64,000 nt of DNA from Archangium primigenium. Lineage in GTDB: Bacteria > Myxococcota > Myxococcia > Myxococcales > Myxococcaceae. This document shows, one piece after another, positions 60,068 through 64,000 of this stretch (position 1 is the first letter of the stretch; each line of letters starts with the position of its first letter). Under the pieces are notes generated by a model that saw only the letters and a program-made list of their open reading frames with translations, was not told where the DNA came from and did no database searches. The DNA lies in NCBI RefSeq assembly GCF_016904885.1, contig NZ_JADWYI010000001.1:1426001-1490000 (forward strand), written 5' to 3'. Made by a program: the position numbers and the translations under genes.

Positions 60068-61975
60068 ATGCGCATCGTGACGAAGCCCTGGCGACTGGCG
60101 GGCGTGCTCGCCGTCCTGACGTTGTTGCCCCACTGCCACGGGGAGCAGACCCCCGAGGCCCGTACCCCTCCCGCGCTCGCGCGCCCGGAAGCCGTCGTGG
60201 ACCCGGCCCGGAAGACGCCGGGCGAGGCGCCCTGCCCGGGGCTCGTGGCCGCGTGTGGCGAGGTGTTCGTTCCCCCCGCCGACGTCTGTAGCGCCGGAGG
60301 CTGGTGCTGGACGAGCCCCCGCCTGCCCACGGACACCCTGGTGGATGCGTGGGCGCTGGGCGACACGAACGCACTGGCGGTGGGCGCCCCGGGCTTCGTG
60401 CTGCATTGGTGGGGACAGGACTGGCGCTACCTGCCCAGCGGCACGTCCCATCCCCTGTTCGCCGTCTGGGGCTCGGGCCCCACGGATGCGTGGGCGGTGG
60501 GCCTGGAGGGCACCATCGTCCACTGGAATGGGTTCGTCTGGACGCAGGTGCGCACGGGCGGCGCGCACCTGTACACCGTGTTCGGCACGGGTCCGGACAA
60601 CGTGTGGGCGGGCGGGAGCGCGGGCACCCTGCTGCACTGGGACGGGGTGCGCTGGCACGAGCTGTCGAGCGGAACGGACGGGGCGATCTACTCCCTCTGG
60701 GCGAGCGGCGGCTCGGACGTGTGGACCCTGGTGTTTCCGCCCGGGGAGGATGCGCCGAACCTGGTCCGGCGCTGGAATGGCCAGACCTGGTCCACCGTGT
60801 TGTCCACGACGTCCCAGCCGTGGAGCCTCTGGGGCTTTGGCCCCGACGATGTCTGGGTGGCGGGCGCCCGCGGTCTGCTCCGGCATTGGACGGGAACGGC
60901 CTGGCACCAGGTACCGGGCACGAGCTCGAACGACTTCTTTGGCCGGGTGCGGGGCCGGGTGCCCGGGCAGCTCTGGGTGGCGGGAGACCTGCTGTGGCGG
61001 CTCGACGGCGAGACGCTGCGGCGCCAGGCGTATGACTCCGATCGCACGCGCTCGTTCAACGCCATCGCGCTCGGGAGTCAGGGCCCCGTGCTCGCCGTGG
61101 GCACCGCGGGCGCCTTCATGCGCTACCAGGGCAACGACCAGTGGGCCATCCAGGCGTCCGCCGAGGGACGGATCCTCTCGCCGACCGTGGTGGGCGTCTG
61201 GGCCCACTCGCCGACGGAGGCCTGGGTCGCGCGCGACGATGGCACGGTGCTTCGGTGGGATGGCGTCGAGTGGAGCGTGGTGCCGGGGACGCCGTGGATG
61301 TCCATGCAAGCGATCTCGGGCAGCTCGCCCACGGATGTCTGGGTGGCGGGACGTGCCCCCAACTCCACGCCCGTGCTCGCGCGCTTCGACGGGCAGCAGT
61401 GGACCCAGACCTCCGTGCCCGGTGCGTGGGAGGGGATTGTCCGGAAGGTCTGGGCGCACCACGCCCACGCGGCCTGGGCCCTGAAGGACCTGGGAACCGT
61501 CCTGCGCTGGAATGGACAGTCCTGGAGCGAGGTCCTGAAGCTCGACCGGAGGCTCCAGGCCGTGCACGGCTCCAGCGAGGACGATGTCTGGGCCGTGGGC
61601 GACTCCGGAGCGCTGTTCCACTGGAACGGCCAGCGCTGGGTGGACCACGGCTTCGAGGGCCCCGACCTCCGGGCCGTCTGGGCATTCGGTCCGGAGGACG
61701 TGTGGGTCGCGGGTCTGGACCGCTCCCTCTGGCATTGGGACGGGCAGCGGGTGCGCCGCGTGGACACGGCGGAGCCCCTCTTCGTGACCGCCTTCTTCGG
61801 GCGGAGCCCCACGGACCTCTGGGCCGTGGGCGAGCTGGGGGTCATCGCCCATTGGGACGGGCAGGCGTGGACCCGGGTGCCGAGCGGCACCCGCCAGAGT
61901 CTGCTCGGCGTCTGGGGCGCGGAAGATCACCTGTTCGCCGGGGGCCAGGGGACCGTCCTCATGCGCCGCGACTAG
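60068..61975 (+). CDS. Secreted beta-propeller protein with 14 Trp-rich repeats
   Basis: A 635-residue exported protein with signal ending TLLPHC, a poor but possible lipobox. After a Pro-rich linker and a short Cys-containing segment come about 14 repeats of ~40 residues with the consensus VWGSGPTDVWAVG..G.I.HWNG..W, again two seven-bladed propellers' worth. Such repeats are common in myxobacterial surface proteins; ligand unknown. The ATG at 60068 has GGAGGA 7 nt upstream, better than the in-frame ATG at 60047. Its stop overlaps the convergent lipocalin-like gene by 4 nt. Confidence 0.78.
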   Translation: MRIVTKPWRLAGVLAVLTLLPHCHGEQTPEARTPPALARPEAVVDPARKTPGEAPCPGLVAACGEVFVPPADVCSAGGWCWTSPRLPTDTLVDAWALGDTNALAVGAPGFVLHWWGQDWRYLPSGTSHPLFAVWGSGPTDAWAVGLEGTIVHWNGFVWTQVRTGGAHLYTVFGTGPDNVWAGGSAGTLLHWDGVRWHELSSGTDGAIYSLWASGGSDVWTLVFPPGEDAPNLVRRWNGQTWSTVLSTTSQPWSLWGFGPDDVWVAGARGLLRHWTGTAWHQVPGTSSNDFFGRVRGRVPGQLWVAGDLLWRLDGETLRRQAYDSDRTRSFNAIALGSQGPVLAVGTAGAFMRYQGNDQWAIQASAEGRILSPTVVGVWAHSPTEAWVARDDGTVLRWDGVEWSVVPGTPWMSMQAISGSSPTDVWVAGRAPNSTPVLARFDGQQWTQTSVPGAWEGIVRKVWAHHAHAAWALKDLGTVLRWNGQSWSEVLKLDRRLQAVHGSSEDDVWAVGDSGALFHWNGQRWVDHGFEGPDLRAVWAFGPEDVWVAGLDRSLWHWDGQRVRRVDTAEPLFVTAFFGRSPTDLWAVGELGVIAHWDGQAWTRVPSGTRQSLLGVWGAEDHLFAGGQGTVLMRRD

Positions 61976-63156
61976 CGCTCGCGCAGCGGCGTGTCGCCGT
62001 AGCCCGTCAGCTCCACGTAGCCCTGGCCCTTCACGGGCGCGCCGCCGTGCGTGCCCGTGAGGCCCACCGCGCCCTCCCAGTAGCGCACGCTCACCGGCAG
62101 CTCCTGGTCGGCGAGCGCGGGCACGACGTCGAGGGCCAGCCCCTGGGCGGGCACCTCGAGCCGCCAGCGCGCGGGGTACTCCACCGCGCTGCGCGGACTC
62201 TTCCACGTGCCCTTCACCTCCAGGCGCACGTCCTCCCGGGTCAGGTGCACGGGCTCGCCCCGGGCGGGGACATAGGTGCCCGCGGTGAAGGGGTCCACCG
62301 TGCCGTCCCGGTGGCGCAGTTGGTAGTACATGAGCTCGCTCCCGTCCGAGAGCTGGAGCGAGAACCAGTCCCAGCCCACCTGCTCCCGGCCGAGCGACGA
62401 CGTGCTCCACTCGCGGTCCATCCAGCTCTCGCCGGTGACGTCGTACGCGCGGCCCTCCACCGTCACCTGTCCGTGCGTGGGCATGCGGGTGAGCGAGTAG
62501 TAGTAGGAGGCCTGGCCCGGCCTGGCGCCCTTCTGGCTCAACCCCCGGTCGCCCTGAAGCACGGGCGGCTTGCCCGGCTCCAGCACGAGCGACAGCGCGA
62601 TGTCCCCACGCCGTGCGGTGAGCCGCAGGGGCGGGGTGCCCTCGCCCACGGCCTCCGCGCTCCAGTCCTCCAGCCACACCCGGAAGGGCTCGGCCCGCGC
62701 GCCCGCGAGCCCCAGGGCGCTCCGGCTGAAGCGCTCGAAGGCGTGAAAGCGCCCGGTGGCGAGGTCCGACAGCGTCAGGTGCCCCATGTAGATCTGCCGC
62801 GCGCTCCACGCGGAGCTTCCCTGGGGCGCGCCGGGGGCCAGCGCGGTGCGGAACAGGGTGAACTGGTAGCCGAAGCCGTGGCCGTCCGCCGTGGCCAGGT
62901 GGCCCGTCCAGTACCACCACTCGGTGCGGAAGTCCGGGTGGGGGCCGTGGTCCTCGGGGAAGTGGAACGTCCGGGGCCCGAGGGCGCGCGCGTAGCCTTC
63001 CAGCGCGAGCGCGGGGTCGCCGAGCGCGTCCGCCACCGTCATCGTCGGGGCCGGAGCGGGGGGCGGGGCGGCCTCCCGCGTCACCCAGGCGGCGCCCGCG
63101 CCGAGCGCGCCGAGCACCATCCCCACGCCGAGAATCAGACCGAGGCCTTGTCGCAT
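61972..63156 (-). CDS. AttH/CrtC-like lipocalin-domain protein
   Basis: A 394-residue protein with an N-terminal hydrophobic anchor or signal. It matches the CrtC/AttH family: HPDFRTEWWYWTGHL, FGYQFTLFR, GESWMDREWSTSSL, GWDWFSLQLSDGSELMYYQLR. In AttEFGH-type systems this protein accompanies an ABC ATPase and two permeases, which fits the permease gene upstream, with which its ATG overlaps (TGATG). Its GGAGGA ribosome site lies within the permease's last codons. The biochemical role is unclear; the fold could bind lipid. Confidence 0.85.
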   Translation of the reverse strand: MRQGLGLILGVGMVLGALGAGAAWVTREAAPPPAPAPTMTVADALGDPALALEGYARALGPRTFHFPEDHGPHPDFRTEWWYWTGHLATADGHGFGYQFTLFRTALAPGAPQGSSAWSARQIYMGHLTLSDLATGRFHAFERFSRSALGLAGARAEPFRVWLEDWSAEAVGEGTPPLRLTARRGDIALSLVLEPGKPPVLQGDRGLSQKGARPGQASYYYSLTRMPTHGQVTVEGRAYDVTGESWMDREWSTSSLGREQVGWDWFSLQLSDGSELMYYQLRHRDGTVDPFTAGTYVPARGEPVHLTREDVRLEVKGTWKSPRSAVEYPARWRLEVPAQGLALDVVPALADQELPVSVRYWEGAVGLTGTHGGAPVKGQGYVELTGYGDTPLRER

Positions 63157-64000
63157 CACTCCTCCCTCAACGCCCGCGCGGGGTTGGCGCGCGACATCTT
63201 CCAGGACGGGTACAGGCCCGCGAGCGCCGCGGCCAGCAGGGCGAGGCCCAGCGCCTGGAGCAGCACCTCGGGGGCGACCACCAACTGCAAGGACCAGCCG
63301 AAGGAGCGCTGGTTGATGACGTGCACGAGCACGTACGCGAGCGCCACGCCCAGGGGCAGCGCGAACAGGCCCGCGAGCACCCCGAGCAGGCCCGTCTGCA
63401 AGGACACGAGCGCCCAGAGCTGGCGCGGGGTGAGCCCGGTGGCGCGCAGCACGGCGAACTCCCGGGCGCGCTCGAGCTGCAGGGCCATGAGCGCGCTGAG
63501 CACGCCCACGAAGGCCACGCCGATGGCGAGCAGCCGCAGCACGTGGGTGATGGTGAAGGTGCGATCGAACACCTCCAGGCTCGTGGCGAGCAGCGCGCGG
63601 TTGGAGCGCAGGGTGAGCTCCTGCTCGCCCGCGACGCGCTCGCGCACCCGGGCGATCAGCGCATCCACGTCCTCGCCCGGCGCGGCGTACAGGGCCACGC
63701 CACTCACGCGCCCGTCCTCGAAGTGCGCGAGCCACGTGGCGCGCGTCATCAGCACCGTGCCCGCGTCCGAGCCATAGTCGTAGTACACGCCCACCACCCG
63801 GAAGGACGCGGGGCCTTTGTCCGTGGCCAGCTCCACCCGGCCCCCCACACCCACGCGGCGATGGAAGGAGAAGGGCTCGGAGACGATGACGGCGTCGGGT
63901 GCGTCCAATTCCTTCCACACGGTGGCGGGGTCGCCCGCCTTGAAGCGGTAGGGCCGCGCCGTCGTGCCCCCGAAGTCCACCGCGCGCACGTCCGTGAGGA
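63156..64000 (-). CDS. ABC transporter permease, FtsX-like C-terminal part (5' end outside window)
   Basis: About 281 codons of a permease whose N-terminus lies beyond the window edge. Three or four membrane helices at the C-terminus with the FtsX/MacB pattern (FTITHVLRLLAIGVAFVGVLSALMAL, QLERAREFAVLRATGLTPRQL) follow an extracytoplasmic MacB-like periplasmic domain (VVGVYYDYGSDAGTVLM). It is the neighbour of the AttH-like gene, so probably the AttF/AttG component of the same lipoprotein- or lipid-handling ABC system. Confidence 0.88.
   Translation of the reverse strand, partial: LTDVRAVDFGGTTARPYRFKAGDPATVWKELDAPDAVIVSEPFSFHRRVGVGGRVELATDKGPASFRVVGVYYDYGSDAGTVLMTRATWLAHFEDGRVSGVALYAAPGEDVDALIARVRERVAGEQELTLRSNRALLATSLEVFDRTFTITHVLRLLAIGVAFVGVLSALMALQLERAREFAVLRATGLTPRQLWALVSLQTGLLGVLAGLFALPLGVALAYVLVHVINQRSFGWSLQLVVAPEVLLQALGLALLAAALAGLYPSWKMSRANPARALREE

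Overview
The window is about 64 kb of GC-rich, tightly packed bacterial chromosome. Gene content and style point to a myxobacterium, probably of the Cystobacter/Archangium/Myxococcus group. The signs are heavy use of G/C in third codon positions, many lipoproteins with long Asp-Ala-Gly-Thr-Pro linkers, a membrane-anchored Ser/Thr kinase, many secreted beta-propeller and carbohydrate-active proteins, and a compact NRPS. This taxonomic placement is inferred; no rRNA or marker search was possible. I see no rRNA, tRNA, CRISPR array, IS element or prophage.

Layout. 1-9.4 kb: a truncated metallo-beta-lactamase lipoprotein, a short-chain dehydrogenase, a DUF2804 protein, a zinc-ribbon membrane protein, an M1 aminopeptidase, a HutD-family protein, an RHS-like lipoprotein and a MarR regulator. 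9.4-16.8 kb: a large secreted GxGYxYP-type carbohydrate protein, a GH13 alpha-glucosidase, a PLP aminotransferase and an MFS exporter. 16.8-21.3 kb: two paralogous papain/calpain-like cysteine-protease-fold proteins, each behind the same ~150-nt palindrome-containing leader, with a Ser/Thr kinase on the opposite strand between them. 21.3-29.7 kb: a periplasmic trehalase (GH37), a possible 2-oxoglutarate oxygenase, a translationally coupled lipoprotein and beta-barrel pair, a DUF2156 protein, mreB and a family 2 glycosyltransferase. 29.7-35.5 kb: a PLP decarboxylase, two small PRC-barrel-like proteins, and lysine/diaminopimelate genes dapD and dapE flanking a bestrophin-type channel. 35.5-42.7 kb: a two-module NRPS (C-A-T-C-A-T-TE). 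42.7-47.3 kb: the group glpK - pterin dehydratase - outer membrane barrel, then an FHA protein and a persulfide-dioxygenase-like hydrolase. 47.3-51.0 kb: a polymorphic toxin with a nuclease-like C-terminus, broken by an apparent one-base frameshift, and its overlapping immunity gene. 51.1-62 kb: secreted proteins, namely two tandem paralogous lipoproteins with 14 propeller-type repeats each, a phospholipase D-like lipoprotein, a GH76 alpha-mannanase and another 14-repeat propeller protein. 62-64 kb: an AttH/CrtC-like lipocalin protein and the end of an ABC permease.

The most unusual parts are (i) the protease - kinase - protease locus, where the two leaders carry a palindrome that shows a compensatory base-pair change; (ii) the toxin-immunity pair with a repairable frameshift in a run of six G; (iii) the tandem 14-repeat lipoproteins with identical 9-bp-arm palindromes upstream; and (iv) the NRPS, whose two adenylation domains lie in a nearly identical ~1.57-kb DNA repeat broken by a divergent block in the substrate-pocket region.
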